The notes: generated by a model from the letters alone, not told the origin. Shown: positions 10,012-19,396, counted from the first letter of the stretch. The stretch is 64,000 nt of DNA from Paramesorhizobium sp049065735 (GCF_049065735.1 NZ_JBAKHD010000004.1:1-64000); one strand, 5' to 3'. Made by a program: numbers and translations.

Positions 10012-10093
10012 GCAAGCGGTGATACGCGTTTGCAGCCGGGTGGAAACACCCGGCGTTGCATAATGCGGCAAACGGACTAATCTCACCGCTTGC
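10012..10093 (+). other. Three-tier hairpin between rplO and secY
   Basis: Three nested stems can be read in one 82-base stretch. The outer arms are 11 perfect base pairs (10012-10022 with 10083-10093, GCAAGCGGTGA / TCACCGCTTGC). The middle arms are CGTTTGC (10027-10033) and GCAAACG (10068-10074). The inner stem is 8 pairs, GCCGGGTG / CACCCGGC (10035-10054), closed by a GAAA tetraloop. Such an ordered fold ahead of secY looks like a regulatory or processing RNA structure, but it may be a repeat, since the inner part resembles 39885-39927. No known RNA family is recognised. Confidence 0.75.
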
Positions 10094-10164
10094 ACCTTTG
10101 TGCCCGTGCGCATATCTGGGGTAGGACCGCCCCTGGTTGGCGGGGGACAGACCGGAGATCTTCC

Positions 10165-11505
10165 ATGGCATCGGCTGCAGAACAGCTTGCATCCAATCTA
10201 AATTTTGCGGCTTTTTCAAAGGCCGAAGAACTGAAACGGCGAATCTGGTTCACGCTGGGCGCGCTGCTCGTCTACCGGTTCGGTACCTATATCCCGCTGC
10301 CCGGCATCAATCCCGATGCGCTGGCGCAGGCTTTCCAGCAGCACAGCCAGGGGGTGCTCGGCCTTTTCAACATGTTCGCCGGTGGCGCCGTGGGTCGTAT
10401 GGCCATCTTCGCGCTCGGCATCATGCCCTATATCTCCGCTTCGATCATCGTGCAGCTCATGACGTCGGTCGTTCCGTCGCTTGAAGCGCTGAAGAAAGAA
10501 GGGGAGGCGGGCCGCAAGGTCATCAACCAATATACCCGCTACGGCACGGTTCTGCTTGCGACCGTTCAGGCTTATGCCATCGCGGCGGGCCTCGAATCGG
10601 GCAACGGCATCGTCACCGATCCCGGCCTGTTCTTCCGAATCTCCACAGTCATCACGCTGGTCGGCGGCACGATGTTCCTGATGTGGCTGGGTGAGCAGAT
10701 CACCGCGCGCGGCATCGGTAACGGCATTTCGCTGATCATCTTCTCCGGTATCGTCGCCAATCTGCCGCATGCCATCGGCGGTACGCTGGAACTGGGCCGT
10801 ACCGGCGCGCTTTCGACCGCGCTGATTCTGGGCATTATCGTTCTTGCCATTGCGCTTATCGCCATCATCGTCTTCGTTGAGCGGGCGCAGCGCAGGCTTC
10901 TGATCCAGTATCCGAAGCGCCAGGTCGGCAACCGCATGTTCCAGGGCGATACGTCGCACCTGCCGCTGAAGCTCAACACCGCCGGCGTCATTCCGCCGAT
11001 CTTCGCCTCGTCGCTGCTGCTTCTGCCGGCGACCGTTGCGGGCTTCGCCAACACGCAGGAGATGCCCGGCTGGGCGACGACGCTGCTCGCCGCGCTCGGC
11101 CACGGCCAGCCCATCTATATGGCGCTTTATGCTGCGCTGATGATCTTCTTCTGCTTCTTCTATACGGCCATCGTCTTCAATCCGAAGGATACGGCGGACC
11201 AGCTCAAGAAGCATTCCGGCTTTATCCCGGGCATTCGCCCCGGCGAGCGCACGGCGGAATATATCGATTATGTCCTGACGCGCATCACCGTCGTCGGCGC
11301 CATCTACATCGTGCTTGTCTGCCTTCTGCCCGAGTTTCTGATTTCGGCAACCGGCGTTCCCTTCTACCTTGGCGGCACGTCATTGCTCATCGTGGTCAGC
11401 GTGACGCTCGATACGGTCGCGCAGATACAGGGTCATCTGATCGCCCATCAATATGAGGGGCTCATCAGGAAATCGAAGCTTCGGGGAGGAAAGCGCTACA
11501 AATGA
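10165..11505 (+). CDS. secY: Protein translocase subunit SecY
   Basis: The 446-residue product is the pore subunit of the SecYEG translocon in the inner membrane. The N-terminus [48 protein letters not shown] leads into ten hydrophobic spans; the plug-helix region and the cytosolic loops with [17 protein letters not shown] and [30 protein letters not shown], which contact SecA and the ribosome, are present. The ATG at 10165 matches the family start; longer starts run into the hairpin. The stop overlaps adk (ATGA). Confidence 0.98.
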   Translation: MASAAEQLASNLNFAAFSKAEELKRRIWFTLGALLVYRFGTYIPLPGINPDALAQAFQQHSQGVLGLFNMFAGGAVGRMAIFALGIMPYISASIIVQLMTSVVPSLEALKKEGEAGRKVINQYTRYGTVLLATVQAYAIAAGLESGNGIVTDPGLFFRISTVITLVGGTMFLMWLGEQITARGIGNGISLIIFSGIVANLPHAIGGTLELGRTGALSTALILGIIVLAIALIAIIVFVERAQRRLLIQYPKRQVGNRMFQGDTSHLPLKLNTAGVIPPIFASSLLLLPATVAGFANTQEMPGWATTLLAALGHGQPIYMALYAALMIFFCFFYTAIVFNPKDTADQLKKHSGFIPGIRPGERTAEYIDYVLTRITVVGAIYIVLVCLLPEFLISATGVPFYLGGTSLLIVVSVTLDTVAQIQGHLIAHQYEGLIRKSKLRGGKRYK

Positions 11506-12086
11506 GACTGATTTTTCTTGGTCCTCCGGGGGCAGGCAAGGGGACGCAGGCCAAGTATCTGAGCGAGAAGCACGGCATTCCGCAATTGTCGACGGGTGAC
11601 ATGCTTCGGGCAGCGGTTGCCAATGAGACGGAAGTCGGCAAGCGCGCCAAGGCGGTGATGGATGCCGGGCAGCTCGTTTCCGACGACATCGTCAACCAGA
11701 TCGTCTCGGAGCGGATCGATCAGCAGGATTGTGCCAAGGGGTTCATCCTCGACGGCTACCCCCGCACGGTCCCGCAGGCGAAGGCATTGGCCCGGATGCT
11801 TGAGGAGAAGGGCCTCGCTCTCGATGCCGTCATCGAGCTGAAGGTCGATGAGGCCGCTCTGGTTCGCCGCATGGAAAACCGGGTCGCCGAAACGACCGCC
11901 GCAGGCGGCAATGTCCGCTCGGACGACAATCCGGAATCCTTCCGCAAGCGTCTGGTGGAGTATCGCGAAAAGACCGCACCGCTTTCGGCCTATTATGCCG
12001 AGACGGGCGAGCTCAAAGTGGTCAACGGCATGGCCGACGTCGATACTGTGACCGCCGAGATCGAAAGAATACTGATACCGGCCTGA
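11502..12086 (+). CDS. adk: Adenylate kinase, short form
   Basis: A 194-residue kinase that interconverts ATP plus AMP and two ADP. The P-loop [10 protein letters not shown] is at residues 7-16, the AMP-binding part is [11 protein letters not shown], and DGYPRT is at about 84-89. The LID is the short type without the zinc-binding insert ([16 protein letters not shown]). The start lies inside the last secY codons (ATGA), so secY and adk are coupled, as in many alphaproteobacteria; infA and rpmJ, found here in many other bacteria, are absent. Confidence 0.98.
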   Translation: MRLIFLGPPGAGKGTQAKYLSEKHGIPQLSTGDMLRAAVANETEVGKRAKAVMDAGQLVSDDIVNQIVSERIDQQDCAKGFILDGYPRTVPQAKALARMLEEKGLALDAVIELKVDEAALVRRMENRVAETTAAGGNVRSDDNPESFRKRLVEYREKTAPLSAYYAETGELKVVNGMADVDTVTAEIERILIPA

Positions 12087-12332
12087 AGCTTTATAGCCGC
12101 GCGTGGCGTGGCATGACGCAAAGTCATCTGGACGATATTGGAAATGAATAGCCGGGGAGTTGACTTTTCCCGGCGATTCCGCCAAAGACTGCACCAATTC
12201 ATCTCGTTTTGAATGGTCGGTGGCGGCGAAAACATCAAGAGCCGATACCGGTCATTTTATGCTGTCCGGGGCTTGCGAAACGAAAAGAGCGCGTGTCCGG
12301 ACAGGGCAGCGGCAACATTAAGGAGAACAGGC
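12087..12332 (+). promoter_or_regulatory. adk-rpsM gap with hairpin and possible promoter
   Basis: These 246 bases carry no convincing gene. A short stem GCCGGG / CCCGGC spans 12152-12174, and inside it TTGACT at 12161-12166 could be a -35 element; the best -10 at the usual spacing (about 12184) is poor. The gap is large for this cluster, so it may hold a promoter for the rpsM-rpsK-rpoA-rplQ section. AAGGAGAAC just ahead of 12333 is a strong ribosome binding site. Confidence 0.35.
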
Positions 12333-12701
12333 GTGGCTCGTATTGCTGGCGTCAACATCCCGACGAACAAGCGCGTCATCATCGCGCTTCAGTATATTCA
12401 CGGGATTGGGCCGAAATTCGCCCAGGAAATCATGGACAAGGTCGGCATTCCCGCCGAGCGCCGCGTCCATCAGTTGACGGATGCTGAAGTGCTTCAGATC
12501 CGTGAAACCATCGATCGCGACTATCAGGTCGAAGGCGACCTGCGTCGTGAGGTATCGATGAACATCAAGCGCCTGATGGACCTCGGCTGCTATCGCGGCC
12601 TGCGTCATCGCCGCTCGCTCCCGGTTCGCGGCCAGCGCACGCATACCAATGCGCGCACCCGTAAGGGCCCGGCCAAGGCGATTGCAGGTAAGAAGAAGTA
12701 A
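12333..12701 (+). CDS. rpsM: 30S ribosomal protein S13 (GTG start)
   Basis: The 122-residue product begins at GTG 12333 with (M)[26 protein letters not shown], the family N-terminus, preceded at ideal distance by AAGGAG. Extensions upstream run into sequence with no family match. The C-terminus [24 protein letters not shown] reaches toward the A and P site tRNAs. A GTG start is unusual among the ribosomal genes here, all others using ATG. Confidence 0.97.
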   Translation: MARIAGVNIPTNKRVIIALQYIHGIGPKFAQEIMDKVGIPAERRVHQLTDAEVLQIRETIDRDYQVEGDLRREVSMNIKRLMDLGCYRGLRHRRSLPVRGQRTHTNARTRKGPAKAIAGKKK

Positions 12702-12718
12702 GAAGCGAATGGGAAGTC

Positions 12719-12770
12719 GCGAATAGCGAATAGAAAAAACCTATTCGCTAACCGCTATTTCGCTATTCGC
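12719..12770 (+). repeat. Palindromic hairpin between rpsM and rpsK
   Basis: A sequence GCGAATAGCGAATAG (12719-12733) is followed by six A residues and then by CTATTCGCT (12741-12749) and CTATTTCGCTATTCGC (12755-12770). The left arm can pair with either right-hand segment, the second with a single bulged T, so two alternative stems exist. AGCGAATAG itself is repeated. It lies in the transcribed gap of the alpha operon; function is unknown. Confidence 0.8.
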
Positions 12771-12827
12771 TCTCTGGTGTAGCCGCTGGCATCACGGCGG
12801 CGTTGAGATCAACGGAAGGACTACCTT

Positions 12828-13217
12828 ATGGCTAAAGAAGCCACGCGCGTTCGCCGCCGCGAGCGCAAGAATATCTCTTCGGGTGTTGCTCACGTCAATT
12901 CGACGTTCAACAATACGATGATCACTATTACGGACGCGCAGGGCAATGCGATTGCCTGGTCCTCTGCTGGTGCGCAGGGCTTCAAGGGTTCCCGCAAGTC
13001 GACCCCCTTCGCCGCGCAGATGGCCGCCGAGGATTGCGCCAAGAAGGCGCAGGAGCATGGCATGCGCTCGCTTGAAGTCGAGGTTTGCGGTCCGGGTTCG
13101 GGCCGTGAATCGGCGCTTCGCGCGCTGCAGGCCGCGGGCTTCATGATCACCTCGATCCGTGACGTGACCCCGATCCCGCACAATGGCTGCCGCCCGCGCA
13201 AGAAGCGCCGCGTCTAA
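12828..13217 (+). CDS. rpsK: 30S ribosomal protein S11
   Basis: A 129-residue S11, starting [36 protein letters not shown], with the signature [42 protein letters not shown] at the C-terminus. S11 lies on the 30S platform beside the mRNA in the E site. GGAAGGAC lies upstream of the ATG. No rpsD (S4) gene follows, as is normal for alphaproteobacteria. Confidence 0.98.
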   Translation: MAKEATRVRRRERKNISSGVAHVNSTFNNTMITITDAQGNAIAWSSAGAQGFKGSRKSTPFAAQMAAEDCAKKAQEHGMRSLEVEVCGPGSGRESALRALQAAGFMITSIRDVTPIPHNGCRPRKKRRV

Positions 13218-13240
13218 CATATAAACTGCGGATCACACAT

Positions 13241-13272
13241 ACCGCATGAGCCCTTTGGGGCTCCTCTGCGGT
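13241..13272 (+). other. Nested hairpin upstream of rpoA
   Basis: In the 111-base rpsK-rpoA gap, ACCGCA (13241-13246) pairs with TGCGGT (13267-13272), and inside it GAGCCC (13248-13253) pairs with GGGCTC (13258-13263). The fold lacks a run of T and so is not a standard terminator. It may set the ratio of rpoA to ribosomal protein expression by pausing, processing or attenuation, which is an inference. Confidence 0.6.
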
Positions 13273-13328
13273 TCCACGCTCTGTCACCACGATTGGATGG
13301 TGGTGAAGGCAAGGACAAGGAAAAGCAA

Positions 13329-14339
13329 ATGATCCAGAAAAACTGGCAGGAACTGATCAAGCCGAACAAGGTCGAGTTCCAGACCTCCGGCAGGACGAAG
13401 GCGACCGTCATCGCCGAGCCGCTCGAGCGCGGCTATGGTCTGACGCTCGGCAACGCGCTGCGCCGCGTGCTGCTGTCATCGCTGCGCGGCGCCGCCGTGA
13501 CGGCGGTGCAGATCGACGGTGTTCTGCACGAGTTCTCCTCGATTGCGGGCGTTCGTGAGGACGTGACCGATATCGTGCTCAACATCAAGGAAATCGCCAT
13601 CAAGATGGAAGGCGATGGCCCGAAGCGCATGGTTGTCCGCAAGGAAGGCCCGGGCGTGGTGACGGCGGGCGATATCCAGACGGTCGGTGATGTCGAGATC
13701 CTCAATCCGGACCATGTGATCTGCACCCTCGACGAGGGCGCGGAAATCCGCATGGAGTTCACCGTCAACACCGGCAAGGGCTATGTCCCCGCCGAGCGCA
13801 ACCGCGCCGAGGATGCGCCGATTGGGCTCATCCCGGTCGACAGCCTCTATTCGCCGGTTCGCAAAGTGTCGTACAAGGTGGAGAACACCCGTGAGGGCCA
13901 GGTTCTCGACTATGACAAGCTGACGCTGAGCATTGAGACCAATGGCTCGATTTCCGGCGAGGACGCCGTGGCTTACGCCGCGCGTATCCTGCAGGACCAG
14001 CTGTCGATCTTCGTCAATTTCGACGAGCCGCAGAAGGAAGTTCAGCAGGAGCAGGTGGCGGAGCTCGCCTTCAACCCGGCGCTGCTGAAGAAGGTGGACG
14101 AGCTCGAATTGTCGGTCCGTTCGGCGAACTGCCTGAAGAACGACAATATCGTCTATATCGGCGACCTGATCCAGAAGACGGAAGCCGAGATGCTGCGGAC
14201 CCCGAACTTCGGCCGCAAGTCGCTCAACGAGATCAAGGAAGTTCTGGCGTCCATGGGCCTCCATCTGGGTATGGAGATCCCGTCCTGGCCGCCGGAAAAT
14301 ATCGAAGATCTCGCCAAGCGTTACGAAGACCAATATTGA
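13329..14339 (+). CDS. rpoA: RNA polymerase subunit alpha
   Basis: The 336-residue protein has the N-terminal dimerisation domain ([17 protein letters not shown], then [35 protein letters not shown]) and the C-terminal domain that binds UP elements and activators ([48 protein letters not shown]). ATG 13329 is the family start with AAGGACAAGG ahead; a longer frame from 13293 is not supported. It shares the operon with the ribosomal genes, as usual. Confidence 0.98.
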   Translation: MIQKNWQELIKPNKVEFQTSGRTKATVIAEPLERGYGLTLGNALRRVLLSSLRGAAVTAVQIDGVLHEFSSIAGVREDVTDIVLNIKEIAIKMEGDGPKRMVVRKEGPGVVTAGDIQTVGDVEILNPDHVICTLDEGAEIRMEFTVNTGKGYVPAERNRAEDAPIGLIPVDSLYSPVRKVSYKVENTREGQVLDYDKLTLSIETNGSISGEDAVAYAARILQDQLSIFVNFDEPQKEVQQEQVAELAFNPALLKKVDELELSVRSANCLKNDNIVYIGDLIQKTEAEMLRTPNFGRKSLNEIKEVLASMGLHLGMEIPSWPPENIEDLAKRYEDQY

Positions 14340-14383
14340 GAATTGCCGGGTAAACCCCGTAAGAAGATTGAAGGAGAAGGCTC

Positions 14384-14809
14384 ATGCGCCACGGTAAATC
14401 AGGCCGCAAGCTGAACCGGACTGCCAGCCACCGCAAGGCGATGTTTGCCAATATGGCCGCTTCGCTGATCGAGCATGAGCAGATCGTGACGACGCTGCCC
14501 AAGGCCAAGGAAATTCGCCCCATCGTCGAAAAGCTTGTCACGCTCGGCAAGCGCGGCGACCTGCACGCCCGCCGTCAGGCAATCTCGGCAATCCGCGATG
14601 TGAAGCTTGTCGCCAAGCTGTTCGACACGCTGGCGACGCGCTATGCACAGCGCAATGGCGGCTATATCCGCATCATGAAGGCCGGCTTCCGTGCCGGCGA
14701 CAACGCGCCGCTGGCCGTTGTCGAGTTCGTGGAGCGCGACGTCAACGCCAAGGGCGCCAAGGACCACGCCCGCACCGAGGCTGAGGCCTCCGAGGCGGAA
14801 GCTGCGTAA
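14384..14809 (+). CDS. rplQ: 50S ribosomal protein L17
   Basis: The 141-residue product starts [43 protein letters not shown], typical of L17, and has a short acidic Ala/Glu tail ([14 protein letters not shown]). AAGGAGAAGG gives a strong ribosome binding site. It is the last gene of the ribosomal cluster and is followed by a strong terminator. Confidence 0.98.
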   Translation: MRHGKSGRKLNRTASHRKAMFANMAASLIEHEQIVTTLPKAKEIRPIVEKLVTLGKRGDLHARRQAISAIRDVKLVAKLFDTLATRYAQRNGGYIRIMKAGFRAGDNAPLAVVEFVERDVNAKGAKDHARTEAEASEAEAA

Positions 14810-14836
14810 TCAGCGTTTCGCATTTGAGATTGGAGG

Positions 14837-14862
14837 AAGGGGCCGCGAGGCCCCTTTTTCTT
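14837..14862 (+). terminator. Rho-independent terminator of the ribosomal cluster
   Basis: An eight-pair GC-rich stem AAGGGGCC / GGCCCCTT with a GCGA loop, followed by a T run, 27 bases past the rplQ stop. It would end the long S10-spc-alpha transcript. The convergent vapC gene ends 13 bases further on. Confidence 0.93.
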
Positions 14863-14874
14863 TGGGCCGTCGGC

Positions 14875-15312
14875 TCAAGGAGCCGGAGTGAGAAGCTCGA
14901 TGCCGAACGACTGGAAATGCCTGCGGTTTTTGGTGACGACGACGAGCTGATGGACTTTGGCCGATCCTGCGATCAATGCATCGGCCAATCCGGGATTGTG
15001 CCCTGCGGCAATTGAGGCTGCTTCGAGCATGCCGGAAATGGAACAAACTTGTTTGTCGACGGCGATGATCCGATCATCGTAAGTCGCCAGAAGGCCGGAA
15101 AGCCAGATGCGAAGATTGCCGGCTTTTGTGGAAGCTCCCTTTCTTTCAAGAAGGCAGATTCCTTTTTCGATTTCGTGGATTGTCACGGCGGAGAGAAAGA
15201 AGCCGCCATTTGCTTCGATTCCTTCAAGCCATTCTGCCAATGCTATGGATGAGCGGGCTGTTGAAGGAAATAGCGATGAGATGATGTTGGTATCGAGCAG
15301 GTAGCCATTCAT
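14875..15312 (-). CDS. vapC: PIN-domain toxin, VapC/FitB type
   Basis: The 145-residue product is a PIN-domain ribonuclease. The acidic residues that hold the metal can be placed: D7 in LLDTN, E47 in TIHEIEKG and D111 in LADALIAG, with the following TKNRRHF motif typical of FitB-like toxins. Toxins of this class cut tRNA or other structured RNA when the antitoxin is lost; the target here cannot be told. Its start overlaps the stop of the antitoxin gene upstream by four bases. The pair is convergent with rplQ, placed just after its terminator. Confidence 0.88.
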   Translation of the reverse strand: MNGYLLDTNIISSLFPSTARSSIALAEWLEGIEANGGFFLSAVTIHEIEKGICLLERKGASTKAGNLRIWLSGLLATYDDRIIAVDKQVCSISGMLEAASIAAGHNPGLADALIAGSAKVHQLVVVTKNRRHFQSFGIELLTPAP

Positions 15313-15560
15313 AAATCGACATCCCGCGAGGGGGAACGATTTCGCTCAAACTCTCCACCGGGAAATTTTTTGAGATAGGAAAGCAGGCTCGGCCGGTTCT
15401 TTTTGTTGAGCGTTTCCCGCGCGATTTCTGCTGCCTCAAGCGGAACCAGCGCGGCAACGGGCTTTCCGTCCCGCGTGATGGTGACGATTTCGCCTCTGTT
15501 TGCCTCGTCAATATAAGCCGACAGGCTGGCCTTGGCATCCTTGAGACTGACCGTGGACAT
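15309..15560 (-). CDS. vapB: Phd/YefM-type antitoxin
   Basis: From the ATG whose complement ends at 15560, the protein is 83 residues: MSTVSLKDAKASLSAYIDEANRGEIVTITRDGKPVAALVPLEAAE is the Phd/YefM DNA-binding fold, and the remaining C-terminal part (RPSLLSYLKKFPGGEFERNRSP) is the expected toxin-binding tail. A longer frame up to 15674 begins with sequence lacking family character. It is first in the two-gene operon and would repress it together with the PIN toxin. I use the symbol in the broad VapBC sense; Phd-PIN pairings are common. Confidence 0.85.
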   Translation of the reverse strand: MSTVSLKDAKASLSAYIDEANRGEIVTITRDGKPVAALVPLEAAEIARETLNKKNRPSLLSYLKKFPGGEFERNRSPSRDVDL

Positions 15561-15745
15561 GTTAATCCCGCACGTAGAGTGGCTGCATAGGATTCTATGA
15601 AGCCTTCGGTTGCAAATCAAGCGCCGTTGTTGGCAACCATCTCGGCTTTCATAATCCGGTCCATATCTATTCATTCATATCCATGGCTTGGCTCGCTCGA
15701 ATCTGTTCCTATCTATCCTGAAAATATCAATTGAGGAGTTTGCCC

Positions 15746-17230
15746 ATGCCCTTTGGTTCTTCCAGGATTGCTCTGCTCTTGGCAGCGGCGATGGCCGTCG
15801 CCGCCATGGCTCCATCTTATGCCCAGGATAAGACAACGGGCGAGGCGATCACGGATACGATCAAGGGCTTTCTGGGCGGAAATTCCAGCGAGCAGCCGGC
15901 GCCAGCGGGTAAGCAAATCCCCGCGAACCGCGAGCAGATCCAGTGGTCCTATGCTCCCTTGGTGAAGAAAACCGCGCCCGCCGTGGTGAATGTCTATGCC
16001 GCGCGTGAAGTTGTCACGCGCTCGCCCTTTGCCGGTGATCCATTCTTCGAGCAATTTTTCGGGCGACAGTTTCAGGGCCGCCCGCGCATCCAGTCTTCGC
16101 TCGGCTCGGGCGTGATCGTCGATCCCAGCGGCATTGTCGTCACCAATTACCACGTCATCAAGGATGCCGATGACATCAAGGTGGCGCTTTCCGATGGACG
16201 CGAGTTTGAAAGCCGCATCCTCCTGAAAGACGAGACCACCGATCTCGCCATTCTCAAGATCGACGCTAAGGAAGCCTTTCCGACCATCCCGCTCGGTAAT
16301 TCCGACAAGGTCGAGGTTGGCGATCTGGTGCTCGCAATCGGCAATCCCTTTGGCGTCGGCCAGACTGTGACCAGCGGTATCGTCTCGGCGCAGGCGCGTA
16401 CCCGCGTCGGCGTTTCGGACATGGATTTCTTCATCCAGACCGACGCTGCCATCAATCCCGGCAATTCCGGCGGCGCGCTCATCGACATGCAGGGCTCACT
16501 GATCGGCATCAACACCGCGATCTATTCCCGCTCCGGCGGCTCCATCGGTATCGGCTTCGCCATCCCGTCGAACATGGTGCGGGCGGTTGTGGAGACGGCG
16601 AAGAAAGGCGGCAAGAGCTTTGAGCGCCCCTTCATCGGCGCGACCTTCCAGTCGGTGACGCCTGATGTCGCCGAAAGCCTGGGACTCAACCAGCCCTATG
16701 GCGCGCTGATAACGGCCATCGACAAGGGCGGTCCGGCAGACAAGGCGGGGCTGAAGGTGGGCGATCTCATCCTCTCCGCCGATGGGCAGCGCGTCGATAA
16801 TCCCGATGTGCTCGCCTACCGCACGCTCACAACCGGCATTGGCAATCCCATCAAGCTCAATGTGTTGACGAATTCCGCCGAGCGCGAAGTGACCGTGACG
16901 CTAGCGAACCCGCCCAAGGACGTCACCAAGATGCAGACGCTTGACGGCGACACCCCGCTCGCCGGTGCCGACGTGGCCGATTTGACGCCCACTCTCACCC
17001 GCAAGTTCCGTCTCGGCAATGCGGCAAGCGGCGTCGTCGTCACCGGCGTCTATCGCGGCTCACCCGCGGCGCAATTGAACTTGCGTCCCGGCGATATCAT
17101 CCGCCGCGTCAATGGCGTGGATATCGCGTCGACGAGCGACCTGACACAGGTCCTCTCTGCGGGCACCGGCCTGTTGTGGCGCTTCGAGTTCGAGCGCAAC
17201 GGCGCGATCATCAGACAATATATCCGCTGA
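15746..17230 (+). CDS. Periplasmic serine protease, DegP/HtrA type
   Basis: The 494-residue product is a Do-type protease. A signal peptide spans about residues 1-26 (hydrophobic ALLLAAAMAVAAMA, cleavage near SYAQD). The trypsin-like domain has the catalytic triad H136 (NYHVI), D166 (TTDLAIL) and S241 (NPGNSGGAL). Two PDZ domains follow, at about 285-375 and 395-490. It degrades and refolds misfolded envelope proteins. GAGGAG at 15733-15738 fixes ATG 15746; an in-frame TTG at 15731 lies in that site. In alphaproteobacteria there are several paralogues (DegP, DegQ, DegS-like), so no symbol is given. It runs alone, divergent from the antitoxin gene. Confidence 0.93.
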   Translation: MPFGSSRIALLLAAAMAVAAMAPSYAQDKTTGEAITDTIKGFLGGNSSEQPAPAGKQIPANREQIQWSYAPLVKKTAPAVVNVYAAREVVTRSPFAGDPFFEQFFGRQFQGRPRIQSSLGSGVIVDPSGIVVTNYHVIKDADDIKVALSDGREFESRILLKDETTDLAILKIDAKEAFPTIPLGNSDKVEVGDLVLAIGNPFGVGQTVTSGIVSAQARTRVGVSDMDFFIQTDAAINPGNSGGALIDMQGSLIGINTAIYSRSGGSIGIGFAIPSNMVRAVVETAKKGGKSFERPFIGATFQSVTPDVAESLGLNQPYGALITAIDKGGPADKAGLKVGDLILSADGQRVDNPDVLAYRTLTTGIGNPIKLNVLTNSAEREVTVTLANPPKDVTKMQTLDGDTPLAGADVADLTPTLTRKFRLGNAASGVVVTGVYRGSPAAQLNLRPGDIIRRVNGVDIASTSDLTQVLSAGTGLLWRFEFERNGAIIRQYIR

Positions 17231-17241
17231 ATATCCGTTGA

Positions 17242-17285
17242 GCGTAGTCCCGAAAAGCTGACCGGCTTTTCGGGCAAGACTATGC
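17242..17285. repeat. 44-bp dispersed palindrome, copy 4
   Basis: A diverged copy (GCGTAGTCC ... GACTATGC) with arms CCGAAAAGC / GCTTTTCGG around TGACCG, lying 11 bases after the protease stop and just before rarA. Both sides have changed in step compared with other copies, preserving the stem. An ATG at 17282 in its right arm is in frame with rarA. Confidence 0.8.
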
Positions 17286-17311
17286 ACGAAAAAAGTCCTA
17301 TATATCAGGGC

Positions 17312-18622
17312 ATGGCTGACCTTTTCTCAATCGGTGCCGACCCGCAGGCCGACCGCAACAGGCCGCTCGCCGACCGCATGCGCCCCCGCCACCTCTCGGA
17401 GGTGACGGGGCAGGCGCATTTGACTGGTCCCGAGGGGGTGTTGACCCGCATGATCGCCTCCGGCACCCTCGGCTCGATGATCTTCTGGGGCCCGCCCGGC
17501 ACGGGCAAGACCACGGTGGCGCGGCTTTTGGCGGGCGAGACAAATCTCGCCTTCGAGCAGATTTCGGCGATCTTCTCCGGCGTGGCGGATTTGAAAAAGG
17601 TGTTCGAGGCCGCGCGCGCGCGCCGCATGTCCGGTCGCCAGACGCTGCTTTTTGTGGACGAGATCCATCGCTTCAACCGCGCGCAGCAGGATAGTTTCCT
17701 GCCGGTCATGGAGGACGGCACGGTCATCCTGATCGGCGCGACCACCGAGAACCCGTCATTTGAGCTCAACGCCGCGCTTCTCTCCCGCGCCCGTGTGCTG
17801 ACCTTTCACCCGCACGACGCCGACAGCATCGCTATCCTGCTGGCCCGGGCAGAGGAAAGCGAAGGCCAGCCATTGCCGCTTGATGAGGAGGCGAGGGCAA
17901 GCCTCATCCGCATGGCCGATGGCGATGGCCGCGCCGCGTTGACGCTGGCCGAAGAGGTTTGGCGCGCCGCGCGCAAGGATGAGATTTTCAATGCCGTGCA
18001 ATTGCAGGAAATCGTGCAGCGCCGCGCGCCTGTTTATGACAAGAGCCAGGACGGCCATTACAATCTGATTTCCGCCTTGCACAAATCCGTGCGCGGCTCG
18101 GACCCGGACGCCGCGCTCTATTACCTCTGCCGCATGTTCGATGCCGGCGAAGACCCGCTTTATCTGGGCCGCCGTCTGGTGCGCATGGCGGCGGAGGATA
18201 TCGGCCTCGCCGATCCCCAAGCGCTCGTCATCGCCAATGCAGCCAAGGACGCCTATGATTATCTGGGCTCGCCGGAGGGTGAGCTGGCTCTGGCAGAGGC
18301 CTGCGTCTACCTCGCCACCGCGCCGAAATCGAACGCGGTCTACACGGCCTACAAGGCGGCCATGCGCGCCGCCAAGGAAAACGGCTCGCTGCTCCCGCCC
18401 AAGCATATCCTCAATGCGCCGACCAAGCTAATGAAGGGCGAGGGCTATGGCGCGGGCTACGCCTATGACCACGACCAGCCGGATGCATTCTCCGGCCAGG
18501 ATTATTTTCCGGAATCCATGGGGCGCCACACCTTTTATGATCCACCCGAACGCGGGTTTGAGCGGGAGATCCGCAAAAGGCTGGATTATTGGGCGAAGCT
18601 GCGGCGGGAGCGGCAGGGGTAA
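17312..18622 (+). CDS. rarA: Replication-associated recombination ATPase RarA (MgsA)
   Basis: A 436-residue AAA+ ATPase related to clamp loaders, acting at stalled replication forks. Walker A GPPGTGKTT is at about residues 60-68, Walker B LLFVDEIHRFN near 120, sensor 1 IGATTENPSFELN, and the C-terminal tetramerisation domain includes ARRLVRMAAEDIGLADP and LPPKHILNAPTKLMK. ATG 17312 (MADLFSIGADP) is chosen over 17282, which lies in the palindromic repeat and would add ten residues without family support; no strong Shine-Dalgarno is visible for either. Confidence 0.95.
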   Translation: MADLFSIGADPQADRNRPLADRMRPRHLSEVTGQAHLTGPEGVLTRMIASGTLGSMIFWGPPGTGKTTVARLLAGETNLAFEQISAIFSGVADLKKVFEAARARRMSGRQTLLFVDEIHRFNRAQQDSFLPVMEDGTVILIGATTENPSFELNAALLSRARVLTFHPHDADSIAILLARAEESEGQPLPLDEEARASLIRMADGDGRAALTLAEEVWRAARKDEIFNAVQLQEIVQRRAPVYDKSQDGHYNLISALHKSVRGSDPDAALYYLCRMFDAGEDPLYLGRRLVRMAAEDIGLADPQALVIANAAKDAYDYLGSPEGELALAEACVYLATAPKSNAVYTAYKAAMRAAKENGSLLPPKHILNAPTKLMKGEGYGAGYAYDHDQPDAFSGQDYFPESMGRHTFYDPPERGFEREIRKRLDYWAKLRRERQG

Positions 18623-18718
18623 GGATTAATCTATACCCTCGGCCCTATTCACCCTCCCTCTGTCCCGCCGAAGCTTCCGATAATATCTCAGCCCACAGGC
18701 TCGCCGAATGGCGGCACA

Positions 18719-19363
18719 TTACAGCGTCCGCACTTTCGGTGTCGGTGAGACACTCGCCGAACCGCCATTCCCGGACTTTCCCACCCCAAACCTTACCCCA
18801 TCGATGAGCAACCCCACCATCCGCCGCGCTTCCCCGAGGTCGCCATTGCTTGCCGGTGTCGCTAGGCGCAGGCAAGCAAAGAGCAGTTCGCGGGCATTGA
18901 CATCCTCACGGATCGCGCCTGCGGCTGCTGCGGTGTCGAGCAGGCCTTGCAGTGCCGGGGTGAGCTGGCCTTCCACATAATCGGGGAGGGATTGATAGGC
19001 CGGGTCGCCGGAATGCAGTGCGGGCCCAAGACCGCGCTTGGTCGCGACAAAATCAACCAGCCGCTCCACCCAAAGGCCCAGCGCCTCGTCAGGCGCATGT
19101 GTCTCGCCTAGCCTGGCGGCGGCTTCCACGCAGGCGTCCACCTCACGCTGGATGATCGCCTTGATCATGTCCGAGCGCTGCGGAAAATGCCGGTAGAGCG
19201 TGCCGACGCCGACGCCTGCCTCCGTCGCAATCGCCCGCATCGGCGCGTCAATGCCCGATTCCGCGAACACTTTCATTGCCGCCTGCAGCACCGCATCGAG
19301 ATTGCGCCGCGCATCGGCGCGCATGGGACGGTCACTGTCTGCGTCCACGGCACTCTTCTCCAT
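18719..19363 (-). CDS. TetR-family repressor
   Basis: A 214-residue TetR-type regulator. The N-terminal helix-turn-helix domain spans about residues 16-63 (ADARRNLDAVLQAAMKVFAESGID, IATEAGVGVGTLYRHFPQRSDM), and the remainder is an effector-binding domain of the SbtR/TetR C-terminal type. It is divergent from an aldo-keto reductase gene, and two matching palindromic operators lie between them, so it most likely represses both itself and the reductase until a small electrophile or carbonyl compound is bound. That ligand is a guess. Confidence 0.88.
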   Translation of the reverse strand: MEKSAVDADSDRPMRADARRNLDAVLQAAMKVFAESGIDAPMRAIATEAGVGVGTLYRHFPQRSDMIKAIIQREVDACVEAAARLGETHAPDEALGLWVERLVDFVATKRGLGPALHSGDPAYQSLPDYVEGQLTPALQGLLDTAAAAGAIREDVNARELLFACLRLATPASNGDLGEARRMVGLLIDGVRFGVGKSGNGGSASVSPTPKVRTL

Positions 19364-19379
19364 GAAAACCTCTTGCTAA

Positions 19380-19396
19380 ACGGAACGTTGTTCCGT
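19380..19396. promoter_or_regulatory. Operator 1 of the TetR/aldo-keto reductase region
   Basis: A perfect palindrome with 7-base arms ACGGAAC / GTTCCGT and a 3-base centre, 17 bases long, ending 17 bases upstream of the TetR start codon. A second 17-base site of the form ACGGA-N6-TTCCGT begins 6 bases further on, at 19403-19419. Two copies of one palindrome in the gap between a TetR gene and its divergent target are the expected binding sites of the repressor. Confidence 0.82.
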
